Notes: a model not told the origin generated them from the letters alone. A stretch of 23,742 nucleotides of DNA from an uncultured Armatimonadota bacterium (GCA_903881535.1 CAIRTT010000333.1:1-23742); one strand, 5' to 3'; positions 16,145 to 23,742 are shown, counted from the stretch's first letter. Numbers and translations are program-made.

Positions 16145-16151
16145 CTCCCTC
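16145..16151 (-). promoter_or_regulatory. Ribosome binding site deciding the DUF4234 start
   Basis: The minus strand reads GAGGGAG here, six bases before the ATG at 16138. This favours the ATG over the TTG at 16144, which would touch the site. Confidence 0.65.
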
Positions 16152-16163
16152 TACGAAACGTCG

Positions 16164-18152
16164 CTATCGAACCTCTGCTCCGGAAACAACACGCTTTGCT
16201 GGTTGGAGCAGGATTGCTTTGCCATCGGCATCGGTGGCCGCAAGCAGCATCCCCTGGCTCTCAACTCCGCGAAGCTTGGCAGGCTTTAGGTTATAGACAA
16301 CCACAATCTGCATCCCGATCAGCTCTTCAGGCGTATACGAATCAGCGATTCCACTGACAATCTGCCGCTTCTCTTCGCCGAGCTGGACTTCGAGGCGCAG
16401 AAGCTTCTTCGCACCTTCAATCTTCTCTGCATGGGTGATGTCTGCAATGCGGAACTGGACCTTGATAAAGTCATCGATAGTGATTTCACTCGATGTTGCA
16501 TCGGCTGCAGGGGATGTTTGATCCACAGGTTTGGTCTCTCCTGATGACTTTTGTTCTGTTTTAGCGGCTTTAGGTGCTGCTTCGACGGTCGGTACGGGGA
16601 ACGCGAGGCGCGGGAAGATGACATCGCCTACGGCAGTCTGTCCACCAAAGGGAAGGGCTCCAAATGTCGTCAGGCGGTCAAAGTCACCAGATGCGACAGC
16701 TGGACTTAGTCCAAGCTGACGGAGGACTTCTCCTGCTGCGTGTGGCATCGCCGGAAGCAACAAGACAGCCGCAAACCGGACGCCTTCGAGGGCATTGTAG
16801 ATGGCCGTGTCGACATCTGCCGTGTTACCTGCCTTGGCTGCTTTCCAGGGTGCGGTGGTCGCAAGGTAGCGATTGACACATGCCAGCAGTCCATTGACTG
16901 CCTGCAGAGCAGTGCCCCAGTCGTAAGTGGCTAGCGCTGCTGTGTAAGCATCCTTGACTTTGTGTGCATCGGCCTGAAGTCCTGCATCGAGCGCTGCCTC
17001 TGTTGGCAGCGTTCCGCCGAAGTAGCCAGCCTTGAGAACACGGTTCAGGACATTTCCAAGATCGTTACCAAGCTCGGCGTTGTAGCGTGATTGCAGCATC
17101 GAGAGTGCAAATTCGGTGTCATCCGAGAAGCGTATATCGCGGAGGAGGTAGTAACGCAGGGCATCCCGTGCGACCAACGGATTGGCACCACTGGCATCCA
17201 CGACCTTCTCAACAACTGCCTGTGGCGTTGGAATATTGCCTTTGCTCTTGCTAGCCTTGCCAAGGAGGCCTTCTTCATCACGAACCACCCACCAACCGTG
17301 CCCGACGACATGTTTAGGAAGGGGGAGCTCAAGTGCCATCAGCATCGCAGGCCACAATGTTGCATGGAACCGAGTGAAGATCTCTTTTGCCATAAGGTGT
17401 GCGGTAGCTGGCCACGTCTGATCCCACGCTGGATTGTTCGGCCAGCCGGACTCAGTCAGGTAGTTGATCAGCGCATCAAACCAAACATAAACAACCTTAC
17501 TGGCATCCCCGGGGACTTCAATGCCCCAACCAGCATTCTTGCGCGAGATGGCGATATCCCGAAGGCCCTGCTCAATAAAGGCGAGGACTTCATTACGGCG
17601 CGTATCGGGAATCAGAAAGCCTGGATTTGTAAGAATATGCTCCTTCAGACGGTCCCCATAGGCCGAAAGGCGGAAGTAATGGACATCCTCACTGATTCGC
17701 TCGACTTTGGCTCCAGTTTCTTTGACGATGCCATTGTCATCGACATCCGTGTCGCGGAAGAACGTTTCATCGGCGACGGAGTACCAGCCTTCGTAGACGC
17801 CTAGGTAGATGTCGCCGGATTTTTCGAGCCGTTTGAAGACTTCACGGACGACATCTTTGTGACGGTCCTCGCTCGTCCTAATGAACGTGTCATAGCGGCA
17901 ATCGAGGAACTTCCAGGCTTCGACAAAGCTCTGTGAAACCTTGTCCACAAATGCCTGTGGCGTTTCGCCAGCAGCGATTGCCGCATCGGAGACCTTCTGC
18001 GCATGCTCATCCGTGCCGGTCAAGAACCACGTATCCAGCCCCTGCATGCGGTGATAACGCGCTTGCGCATCTGCAAGTAATGTCGTAGTTGCCGTTCCGA
18101 CGTGAGGGACGGCGTTGACATAGTAGATAGGGGTTGTGATGTACGTTCGCAT
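16164..18152 (-). CDS. metG: Methionyl-tRNA synthetase
   Basis: 662 residues. It charges tRNA-Met with methionine in the cytoplasm. N-terminal class I catalytic domain: TTPIYYVNAVPHVGT (6-20), where the usual HIGH motif reads HVGT, the FLTGTDEHAQK block (43-53), YEGWYSVADETF (120-131) and WFDALINYL (224-232). The KMSKS loop reads KASKS (299-303). The connective region has no Cys pairs, so it is the zinc-free form found for example in Bacillus. The anticodon-binding helices follow (about 350-510). An Ala/Pro/Lys-rich linker (515-555) leads to a C-terminal EMAP-II/Trbp111-like tRNA-binding domain (556-662; IDDFIKVQFRI...SGIAD...NLKPAKLRGVESQGMLLAA). The ATG has AGGA nine bases upstream. It lies 85 bases after the zinc-ribbon gene in the same direction. 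Motif deviations are conservative and the enzyme is probably active. Confidence 0.95.
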   Translation of the reverse strand: MRTYITTPIYYVNAVPHVGTATTTLLADAQARYHRMQGLDTWFLTGTDEHAQKVSDAAIAAGETPQAFVDKVSQSFVEAWKFLDCRYDTFIRTSEDRHKDVVREVFKRLEKSGDIYLGVYEGWYSVADETFFRDTDVDDNGIVKETGAKVERISEDVHYFRLSAYGDRLKEHILTNPGFLIPDTRRNEVLAFIEQGLRDIAISRKNAGWGIEVPGDASKVVYVWFDALINYLTESGWPNNPAWDQTWPATAHLMAKEIFTRFHATLWPAMLMALELPLPKHVVGHGWWVVRDEEGLLGKASKSKGNIPTPQAVVEKVVDASGANPLVARDALRYYLLRDIRFSDDTEFALSMLQSRYNAELGNDLGNVLNRVLKAGYFGGTLPTEAALDAGLQADAHKVKDAYTAALATYDWGTALQAVNGLLACVNRYLATTAPWKAAKAGNTADVDTAIYNALEGVRFAAVLLLPAMPHAAGEVLRQLGLSPAVASGDFDRLTTFGALPFGGQTAVGDVIFPRLAFPVPTVEAAPKAAKTEQKSSGETKPVDQTSPAADATSSEITIDDFIKVQFRIADITHAEKIEGAKKLLRLEVQLGEEKRQIVSGIADSYTPEELIGMQIVVVYNLKPAKLRGVESQGMLLAATDADGKAILLQPAKRVVSGAEVR

Positions 18153-18237
18153 GGGGGAATCCTGGAGTTATGCGGCAGCGCCGCGAAAGTGTTTTTGAGG
18201 GTGATGGCAGCCACACGGGCTACCGGCGAGGAACCCC

Positions 18238-18462
18238 TCAGCCACCGCCTGGTGCAATTGTCCGGCAGCATGGCGTCCCGGATGCCTGACTGGTGGAGCA
18301 GCTGGGATCAGCAAAACCGGTCGCTGCGAACATCGATAGCTGCCTTGATGTCTCGGCTGATCCACACGCTGGACAGGCTTCTGGTTCATCCTTGCGGGAG
18401 AAAGGGCGCATCGTCTCGAACTGATTACGGCAGGACTTGCACTTGAATTCGTAGATAGGCAT
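18238..18462 (-). CDS. FmdB-family zinc ribbon protein
   Basis: 74 residues. The start MPIYEFKCKSC and the two Cys pairs CKSC (8-11) and CPAC (30-33), separated by 18 residues, define the FmdB-type putative regulatory zinc ribbon; the four Cys should bind one zinc ion. The rest (SRQLSMFAATGFADPSCSTSQ...CC) is flexible and ends without the usual Gly/Cys-rich tail. The family's role is poorly defined; it has been described as a putative regulator of formamidase and amidase genes, but most members are near unrelated genes. The ATG at 18462 has AAAGG just upstream. The gene starts five bases after the stop of the nuclease gene, so the two are probably co-translated. Confidence 0.85.
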   Translation of the reverse strand: MPIYEFKCKSCRNQFETMRPFSRKDEPEACPACGSAETSRQLSMFAATGFADPSCSTSQASGTPCCRTIAPGGG

Positions 18463-18467
18463 GGCCT

Positions 18468-19259
18468 TTATTCTATCTGATGCAGCCAGCTGGCTCCTGT
18501 TTGCACTATGAGCTTTGGGTATGCGATTTGCAGGAGCGCTGGGAGATTCTCGATGTCTTCGCGGTTGTAGCGAATCAATCTATTGAGAGCACTTTCATCG
18601 CGGCGGGAGACCCAAAGCCTCCACAGCTCAACGGCATCCCAGCCTGAAAGTCCAGCAGCTTCATCTGAGCGCTCGATACCAAACCTGTGCTCAATTGCTT
18701 TAAGTCCACCCTTGATCCCGATTCGTCGCATCACATTACAAACATCTACATGCGGAATATCGAAATCGACTGCAGGAAACCTTCGCTTTAGAAATGGCAC
18801 ATCAAAGCCGGTACCAAAAAAGGAAACCATCAGGCGCACCGGGGAAAACAGCTCTGGAAAGCGATCAATATCGCGTCCCTTGACCAGAATATGGGTGTCG
18901 TAACTCCCGTGCATTCCGATAATGGTGATGTCATTCGCATCGTAGCCGCCGTTGGTTTCGATATCGATACACATCGCTTTGTCCCAAAGCCAGGGCAGCA
19001 GGCGAACATGCTCCTTCGACCCAAGGCGCGCGGCAAACCAGGACCAGTCCTCGATTTGATGCGCCTCAAGCGCCTGATCCGCCGCCCGCTTAATCGCATC
19101 CGCCTTTGTCGCACTCACCGGCAACTTGGCATCCACAACACTTTCCCAGTGCCGAAATCCAGCATCCCAAAGCTGCTGCTCAGACTTCTCACCAATACCC
19201 GGTGCGATAATAAATGTCCCTGTAAGCCAGGGCTTGTAGCGGTCAAATGGAATCGGCAT
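18468..19259 (-). CDS. YprB-like DEDD-type 3'-5' exonuclease (RNase H-like fold)
   Basis: 263 residues from the ATG at 19259, which shares one base with the upstream stop codon (TAATG). A longer frame exists upstream but lies inside the neighbouring gene. The DEDD catalytic residues are visible: DIE (Asp99, Glu101), Asp153 in the GFDVPFLKRRF segment and Asp235 in RYNREDI. Tyr231 near the last Asp fits the DEDDy subclass, though the family is usually described as RNase_H_2/YprB-like. Between them is the family pattern HVDVCNVMRRIGIKGGLKAI. Residues 19-40 (APGIGEKSEQQLWDAGFRHW) look like a helix-hairpin-helix nucleic-acid-binding element. The enzyme would cut single-stranded RNA or DNA with two metal ions. 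Biological target is unknown. It is the fourth gene of the minus-strand block and coupled to the isomerase-like gene. Confidence 0.82.
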   Translation of the reverse strand: MPIPFDRYKPWLTGTFIIAPGIGEKSEQQLWDAGFRHWESVVDAKLPVSATKADAIKRAADQALEAHQIEDWSWFAARLGSKEHVRLLPWLWDKAMCIDIETNGGYDANDITIIGMHGSYDTHILVKGRDIDRFPELFSPVRLMVSFFGTGFDVPFLKRRFPAVDFDIPHVDVCNVMRRIGIKGGLKAIEHRFGIERSDEAAGLSGWDAVELWRLWVSRRDESALNRLIRYNREDIENLPALLQIAYPKLIVQTGASWLHQIE

Positions 19260-20044
19260 TAGAGGAGACCGTGGACTTCCTTGAGATAGCGATAGGACGC
19301 CGCAACCGATGCAAACGCATCCCGGTGACACTCATCCTGCTCGACGCACCACCATGCGACCCCCGCGGCATTCCCGGCTTCGATAATCGATTCCCATGGG
19401 AGGTTGCCTTCACCGATGGGGGCCATTTTTGGTTCGCCAGCGATTACAGCCTTATCCTTGATATGCACAACAGGAACGCGGCCGGCCATCCGTGCAAACA
19501 AGCCCACCGGGTCCACCCCCGCATGCCACGCCCAGTAAACATCCAGCTCCAAGTAGTAATCTGGCCCGCCAGAAGCGATAAGCACATCCCACGGGGAGAG
19601 ATCGGCTCCGCAGTCACCCCGGTGAAATTCAAACGCATGGTTGTGATGACCAAAGCGAATGCCTGCATCCGCTAGTTGCACTCTGACCGCCAGACTCTCC
19701 CGTAGAAAGCGTCGATACTCAGCAGTATTCAGCTTGTCATAGCCATCCGGGATGCCGCCAATCGCCACATAGTCGCAACCAAGCGCCTTGTGAAACGCGA
19801 TTTCGCGCTCCGTTTCATCGCGCAGCGATGGCCATGGCCGGTGTGTTGCGATGCACTGCAAATCCAGCTCCCGCAGCCACTGGCCTAGGACATCCGGAGA
19901 CAGGTCAGCTTCGAAGGCGGCAACCGCACTCACTTGAACCGCGCGAAACCCAATCTCACGAACACGCTCAAGTGTGGTTCGCACCGCATCGGCCGTTTTC
20001 GTAAAATCGCGCAGTGTGTAGAGCTGCAGCGCTTGACCGGACAT
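19259..20044 (-). CDS. Sugar phosphate isomerase/epimerase-like TIM barrel (xylose isomerase-like family)
   Basis: 261 residues from the ATG at 20044, which overlaps the pyrF stop (ATGA). The fold is the AP-endonuclease family 2/xylose isomerase-like TIM barrel. Metal-site landmarks are HNHAFEF (134-140), the Asp of LELDVYWAWHAGVDP (Asp168), VVHIKDK (192-198), GEGNLPW (211-217) and VEQDE (234-238). These would hold a divalent metal used for sugar isomerisation or epimerisation, or for related chemistry such as inosose dehydration. The N-terminal QLYTLRD is typical of members often annotated as sugar phosphate isomerase/epimerase. No signal peptide, so cytoplasmic. The substrate cannot be assigned; none of the neighbours is a sugar-utilisation gene. 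Confidence 0.85.
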   Translation of the reverse strand: MSGQALQLYTLRDFTKTADAVRTTLERVREIGFRAVQVSAVAAFEADLSPDVLGQWLRELDLQCIATHRPWPSLRDETEREIAFHKALGCDYVAIGGIPDGYDKLNTAEYRRFLRESLAVRVQLADAGIRFGHHNHAFEFHRGDCGADLSPWDVLIASGGPDYYLELDVYWAWHAGVDPVGLFARMAGRVPVVHIKDKAVIAGEPKMAPIGEGNLPWESIIEAGNAAGVAWWCVEQDECHRDAFASVAASYRYLKEVHGLL

Positions 20045-20766
20045 CAAACGCCCTGCTCGATATCCGCCGCAATCCTAATGGCAGCCTCACGTGGGTCATC
20101 GGCACCCGTGATCGCTCGGCCAATCACCAGATACGTCGCACCACTCGCAACGGCTGCTTCCGGCGTCGCGATGCGTGCCTGATCATGCGCAGCCACGCCC
20201 TTTGGACGCACGCCTGGCACAACGGTCACAAAGTCATTCCCGAGGGTCGCGCGTATTGCAGCGACTTCATGGGGGGAACAGACAACGCCATCGAGGCCAC
20301 TTGCATGACACAAACCCGCAAGGTGAAGCACATGGTCATTGACAGTCCCAGCAACCCGCAGATCAGCGTTCAGCGCTTCCTGACTGAGGCTTGTGAGCAC
20401 GGTCACACCAATCAAAAGTGGGGGATTATTTGCTGAATGTGCGGCATCCGCCGCAGCCCGCAGCATCGCCGATCCACCCTGCGCATGGACATTCACCATC
20501 CAAACATTGCGCTTCACCGCGGCTGCGACTGCGCCATGGACGGTATTCGGGATGTCGTGAAATTTGGCATCGTAGAAGATCTTGTCCACGCCTGCATCTT
20601 GAAGGCGGCTGATGATATCGAATCCCGCTGCATTAATGAGCTCAAGACCGACTTTGAGTCCGCCAACCGTGCCCGCGACTTTACGCGCCAGGGCTACTGC
20701 GGCATCTGCTGAATCAACATCCAGCGCAATCAAAATCCGGTCACGTGCAGAGAGGGAGGTCGACAT
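20044..20766 (-). CDS. pyrF: Orotidine 5'-phosphate decarboxylase (PyrF)
   Basis: 240 residues from the ATG at 20766, chosen over an upstream in-frame TTG because AAAGGA lies six bases before it. The enzyme decarboxylates OMP to UMP, the last step of de novo pyrimidine synthesis, as a cytoplasmic dimer. The catalytic motif DAKFHDIPNT at 66-75 (Asp66, Lys68, Asp71) is complete. The N-terminal strand LIALDVDSAD (12-21), GLKVGLELI (37-45) and the phosphate-binding VVPGVRPKG and LVIGRAIT segments are all present. Its stop codon overlaps the start of the isomerase gene by ATGA. It starts 70 bases downstream of the glycosyltransferase gene. No other pyrimidine genes are visible. Confidence 0.95.
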   Translation of the reverse strand: MSTSLSARDRILIALDVDSADAAVALARKVAGTVGGLKVGLELINAAGFDIISRLQDAGVDKIFYDAKFHDIPNTVHGAVAAAVKRNVWMVNVHAQGGSAMLRAAADAAHSANNPPLLIGVTVLTSLSQEALNADLRVAGTVNDHVLHLAGLCHASGLDGVVCSPHEVAAIRATLGNDFVTVVPGVRPKGVAAHDQARIATPEAAVASGATYLVIGRAITGADDPREAAIRIAADIEQGV

Positions 20767-20772
20767 AATTGA

Positions 20773-20778
20773 TCCTTT
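20773..20778 (-). promoter_or_regulatory. Ribosome binding site deciding the pyrF start
   Basis: The minus strand reads AAAGGA here, six bases before the ATG at 20766, which supports that start over the TTG at 20787. Confidence 0.7.
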
Positions 20779-20836
20779 TATCGTCAAAACATTTCGGACA
20801 TTTCACAACGTCTAGTGGTCTAGAATATCGCTTTTG

Positions 20837-22486
20837 TCAGCGTCCACTGAGCACCCAAATCTGTGGATTGACGTAGAGCATGTCGTGGGGAACGCCTTGG
20901 AGTGTTAGCCATCCGTTGTAGGTTGATGAGTGGAAGCTGCTGATGAGTGGAAGACTAATCGGCTCGCCGTAGACCTTGGTATTCGGCAGCAACGTGTGTG
21001 CGGCATCCAAAAAGAGCATCGGTTGCGTATCGCGCAGACGAACCGCATCCATGATCTCAAGTTCAGAGAGTGTTAGCACAGATCCTTGAGTAATCTGGGA
21101 CAGGGTATCCACGCTCCACTCGGAGCCATCCGGAGGAACGACCAGCTGCGGAAGTCCATCAAATGCACGCGCATCGTCGGCAGCAAGCTTTGGGCTAAAG
21201 TGTGCGATTTGCGGTGATAGGGATGCCGACCAAAACCAAGGGCGGCGGGCAAACGTGACAACTTCTGCACCCGATGCCTTGATTCCAGCGGCAGCGGATA
21301 TACGAGGGTCTGTGGCTGTGAACTGACGGACCCAGGTAAGCGATGCGAACATTGTCAACGCGCAGCAAATGCTTGCGAATGCACCAATGTACGGCCGCTG
21401 ATCCGGCTTTCGGACAAAAAGAAGACCTGTGTAGACGGCGAGGACCGGCAGCAGGGGGAGGGCATAACGGGCGAATTTGACCTGCGCGATGCCGATAAGC
21501 AGGAAGTAGGGGAGAGCGAAAACGAGTGGGATGAGCTCGGCGGCTTTGCGCCTTATGGCAATGTTGACAAGACCAAGTCCAATCGCGGGCCAGAGATAGG
21601 CTACAACCCACGGGCCGTTTACAATGGGGTGATAGAGGTAGCCAGGGATGGTGTTTGTGAAAATTTGTTCGCTGCCGGCGCCGACATGGCGTGCTTCAAA
21701 CGCTATGTCCTTGATGAACTGTCCTGTGTTTAGGACAGAGCCTGGGCATCCGATCACAAAGGCTACAGCTGTAATCAGGAATACTCCGACCAGCTCTGTC
21801 GCTTTCCGTTCCTTGCGCAGCAGCCACGCAAGCATCAGAGGAAATAGCGAAAGACCCGCGTTGTACTTCGTCGCGGCGCCGAGTCCGCACGCGATTGCAC
21901 CGATCGCAAGAACCTTGCTGTTTCCGGTAGCGTGGAATGCGATGGCTGCCCAAATGGTGACGGCTACCCAGAACGCCGCGGGGACATCGACGGTCGCAAA
22001 ATGTGCATGCTGGACCGCGAGGGGCATCACGGCGTACGTTGCTCCTGCGAGAAAGCCGGCTGCGCGGTTGCCCAAGCGCCGCGCAGTGTCAAATACGAAC
22101 CAGATAGTGGCGGTACCGAGGATGGCGGTAAAGATGCGTGCCGTGATCAGGGATTCTGCCGTGGGGGCGATTCCGGCAAGCGGCTTTGCGACGACTTTGA
22201 GAGTTTCCAGGATATGGATGAGCGTGCCGGCGGCGAGGAGATACCACTGGCCGTAGTTGTAGAAGCCATTGTCAAGCTTGCCGGTAAAAATGTTCAGGTC
22301 GAGGGCCGCGACCAGAACCTGGCTTTCATCCGGGTGGAACGACCAAAGCCTGCCGGGCGCAGGAACTCCCCAGTCAATCCCGATGACACGGAGCAAAAAC
22401 GCGGCCAGCAAGAGGAGGGCGAGTGGCAGCCAAGATGGCAATGCAAGGGTTTGACGTTGCTTCACACCGCGGATTGTAGCATTCAC
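20837..22486 (-). CDS. Membrane glycosyltransferase, GT39/ArnT-like (GT-C fold)
   Basis: 549 residues from a GTG at 22486. A hydrophobic segment at 17-37 is followed by the periplasmic loop motif HPDES (51-55), the acidic residue pattern that GT-C glycosyltransferases of the dolichol-phosphate-mannose/ArnT type use to bind a polyprenyl-phosphate sugar. Roughly ten further hydrophobic segments follow up to about residue 395, for example the stretches ALLLLAAFLLRVIGI and KVLAIGAIACGLGAA. The last 150 residues are soluble and probably periplasmic. It likely transfers a sugar from a lipid carrier to a protein, lipid or glycan outside the cytoplasm. Donor and acceptor are unknown. It starts the minus-strand block and is divergent from a polysaccharide-export permease, which hints at surface glycan work. 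Confidence 0.8.
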   Translation of the reverse strand: MNATIRGVKQRQTLALPSWLPLALLLLAAFLLRVIGIDWGVPAPGRLWSFHPDESQVLVAALDLNIFTGKLDNGFYNYGQWYLLAAGTLIHILETLKVVAKPLAGIAPTAESLITARIFTAILGTATIWFVFDTARRLGNRAAGFLAGATYAVMPLAVQHAHFATVDVPAAFWVAVTIWAAIAFHATGNSKVLAIGAIACGLGAATKYNAGLSLFPLMLAWLLRKERKATELVGVFLITAVAFVIGCPGSVLNTGQFIKDIAFEARHVGAGSEQIFTNTIPGYLYHPIVNGPWVVAYLWPAIGLGLVNIAIRRKAAELIPLVFALPYFLLIGIAQVKFARYALPLLPVLAVYTGLLFVRKPDQRPYIGAFASICCALTMFASLTWVRQFTATDPRISAAAGIKASGAEVVTFARRPWFWSASLSPQIAHFSPKLAADDARAFDGLPQLVVPPDGSEWSVDTLSQITQGSVLTLSELEIMDAVRLRDTQPMLFLDAAHTLLPNTKVYGEPISLPLISSFHSSTYNGWLTLQGVPHDMLYVNPQIWVLSGR

Positions 22487-22523
22487 TTACCATCTCTAAC
22501 GGGTGTGCGTGGTATTGTCACGA

Positions 22524-22540
22524 ATGGGATTTCATCCCAT
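22524..22540. promoter_or_regulatory. Inverted repeat in the divergent intergenic region
   Basis: ATGGGAT at 22524-22530 and ATCCCAT at 22534-22540 form a perfect 7-bp inverted repeat with a three-base spacer. It lies between the divergent GT39 and ABC permease genes, 14 bases before the permease start. It could be an operator or an RNA hairpin in the permease leader that masks the start region. There is no U-run on either side, so a terminator is unlikely. Confidence 0.45.
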
Positions 22541-22554
22541 CGGGACAGCCATTT

Positions 22555-23382
22555 ATGTTGAGTCAGCAACCATTGGTGACGATTGAACCATCCAATCGTT
22601 TTCACGCAGCGGATCTTCTTGAAGTGTGGCATTATCGCGACCTCCTCGTCGAGCTGATGAAGCGCGACATCCGCTTGCGCTACCGCCAGACCGCCCTCGG
22701 TGTGATTTGGGTCGTCCTCCAGCCGCTGCTGGGCGCGATTATTTTCAGCGTTGTCGGTAAAGCTGCGCGACTTCCAGTCGGCGATGTCCCGATGCTGGCC
22801 TATTCCTTCGCAAGCCTCCTTGCATGGAACCTCTTTCAAGCCATCCTGACGAAGAGCGGAAACTGTCTCGTCGGTAACACGCAGCTCGTCAGCAAAATCT
22901 TCTTTCCAAGACTTATCCTTCCGTTGTCCGTCGTGCCTGGCGCCCTCCTCGATGCCCTGATCGCAACCGCCGTGTTTGCCGTCATCGCTGTAATTCTTGG
23001 CGTCAAAGCAACTGCGATGCTCGTGCTCTTTCCCATCGGGATGCTTGGAATTATGCTGCTTGCGATTGGGGCTGGCATATTGGTTTCGGCATTGACCGTG
23101 CCATATCGGGATGTGCAACACATCCTTCCAGTGATGGTGCAGCTTCTCTTCTGGGGCTCGCCAGTAATCGTTCCCGCATCCCTCTTCACCGGGAAGCTGG
23201 TTTGGTTTATGCTCCTCAACCCGATGTCCGGCTACCTTGAGCTGGTGCGTGCATCGCTGCTTGGCACCCCATTACCAAGCGGAAATCTCCTTGCAATCTC
23301 TGTCGGAACCACGATCGTGATGCTGATTACTGGCATCACCGTCTTCCGAAGCATGGAACGGACCTTTGCCGACATCATCTAA
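22555..23382 (+). CDS. ABC-2 type permease for polysaccharide export (Wzm/TagG-like)
   Basis: 275 residues. The pattern RDLLVELMKRDIRLRYRQT (28-46) followed by LGVIWVVLQPLL is the standard N-terminal amphipathic helix and first membrane span of ABC-2 permeases that export O-antigen, teichoic acid or capsule chains. VSKIFFPRLILPLS (112-125) is the cytoplasmic loop that couples to the ATPase. About six membrane spans are predicted (49-69, 80-98, 120-150, 152-178, 186-205, 245-265). A partner ATPase (Wzt/TagH-like) should exist, but the next gene is a glycosyltransferase, so the ATPase must be outside the window. The ATG at 22555 has only a weak upstream GGGA. The protein would sit in the inner membrane. 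Confidence 0.88.
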   Translation: MLSQQPLVTIEPSNRFHAADLLEVWHYRDLLVELMKRDIRLRYRQTALGVIWVVLQPLLGAIIFSVVGKAARLPVGDVPMLAYSFASLLAWNLFQAILTKSGNCLVGNTQLVSKIFFPRLILPLSVVPGALLDALIATAVFAVIAVILGVKATAMLVLFPIGMLGIMLLAIGAGILVSALTVPYRDVQHILPVMVQLLFWGSPVIVPASLFTGKLVWFMLLNPMSGYLELVRASLLGTPLPSGNLLAISVGTTIVMLITGITVFRSMERTFADII

Positions 23383-23383
23383 A

Positions 23384-23742
23384 TTGGCTGGAAAACCGCT
23401 GCGCATCTTAATGGTGTCATCAGCGTTACCCCCGGTCGTAGATGGTATTGGGGACCACGCGGCGCTCATTGCGGAATCCCTTGCTTCGATGGGGCATTCA
23501 GTGACTTGCCTCGTCCCTAGTGGAACCAATTACGCCGACATCCCAGGAGTCGCGATAAAGCCATCGTGGAATCCCAAGGTCGCGACCTCCGTCATCGATG
23601 CAATTGTTGATGCAGTCAAGCAAGGCATCGATGTCGTCTACATCCACTACAACCCATTCTGCTACGGCAAGTGGGGGCGGAATCTTGCACTGCTTTCGCT
23701 CCGCAAGCGCATCAGGGCTGTCTCTCCAGCGATCAAGCTTGC
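23384..23742 (+). CDS. Glycosyltransferase, GT4-like, N-terminal part
   Basis: The frame runs off the right end after about 119 codons. It starts one base after the permease stop with a TTG (LAGKPLRILMVS); an ATG at 23411 is an alternative but would remove the first beta strand. RILMVSSALPPVVDGIGDHA (7-26) is the N-terminal Rossmann strand and Gly-rich loop of GT-B glycosyltransferases of family 4, followed by the helix AALIAESLASMGHSVTCLVP and a VVYIHYNPF strand. It would act in the cytoplasm on a nucleotide-sugar donor. Neighbouring the exporter permease, it likely builds the exported glycan. The catalytic C-terminal domain is not visible. Confidence 0.78.
   Translation, partial: MAGKPLRILMVSSALPPVVDGIGDHAALIAESLASMGHSVTCLVPSGTNYADIPGVAIKPSWNPKVATSVIDAIVDAVKQGIDVVYIHYNPFCYGKWGRNLALLSLRKRIRAVSPAIKL

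Noticed and set aside
18172..18184. GCGGC-AGC-GCCGC hairpin between the zinc-ribbon gene and metG
   Set aside because: Only five base pairs in the stem with no U-run on the minus strand; not a convincing terminator, and no T-box features were found before metG.
21932..22561. A 209-codon open frame opposite the GT39 gene
   Set aside because: Charged, Gly-rich shadow translation of a membrane protein gene; the minus-strand frame has clear membrane spans and the HPDE motif.
22483..23121. A 212-codon frame antisense to the ABC permease
   Set aside because: His/Asp/Lys-rich composition is typical of the reverse complement of a hydrophobic membrane protein; the permease on the plus strand matches a known family.

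Overview
The window comes from a diderm bacterium of roughly balanced base composition. It encodes an outer-membrane beta-barrel protein that ends in phenylalanine, a CsaB-type pyruvyl transferase (the enzyme behind SLH-domain cell-wall anchoring), periplasmic c-type cytochromes and a polysaccharide-export ABC permease. An outer membrane together with CsaB fits lineages such as Armatimonadota, Deinococcota or Cyanobacteria. Armatimonadota is my best guess, but that is inference; no rRNA or lineage marker was found. I see no tRNA, rRNA, CRISPR array, insertion sequence or phage gene.

Layout. (1) 1-5832, plus strand: the 3' part of csaB, overlapped by a ~995-residue outer-membrane barrel gene, then proA (proline synthesis) and a UbiA-family prenyltransferase that overlaps the proA stop. 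(2) 5895-7694, plus strand: a free-standing ABC-F ATPase of the Uup type. (3) 7759-14943, minus strand: three tandem, clearly paralogous genes for unusually long (658-664 aa) di-heme MauG/cytochrome c peroxidase-family secreted proteins. Each has its own hairpin terminator and a long non-coding region upstream. Beyond the 3' end of the array lie the last codons and terminator of what looks like a fourth, deleted copy. (4) 15316-22486, minus strand: eight tightly packed genes, in transcription order a GT39-type membrane glycosyltransferase, pyrF, a sugar-phosphate isomerase-like TIM barrel, a YprB-like DEDD exonuclease, an FmdB zinc ribbon, metG, a DUF4234 protein and a DUF2752 protein. Several junctions overlap (ATGA, TAATG) or are only 4-5 bases apart. 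(5) 22555-23742, plus strand and divergent from block 4: a Wzm/TagG-like ABC-2 permease and the start of a GT4-type glycosyltransferase, the beginning of a surface-polysaccharide locus.

How the genes fit together. The two ends concern the cell surface (pyruvylation, outer-membrane barrel, glycan export, glycosyl transfer). The middle is a redox cassette of secreted di-heme proteins whose substrate cannot be read from the sequence. The minus-strand block mixes housekeeping functions (UMP synthesis, methionyl-tRNA charging) with poorly characterised membrane and nuclease genes. The most unusual item is the cytochrome array: the family signatures are intact, but spacing within the proteins is far larger than in classical cytochrome c peroxidases, the C-terminal tail is conserved, and there are signs of copy-number turnover.
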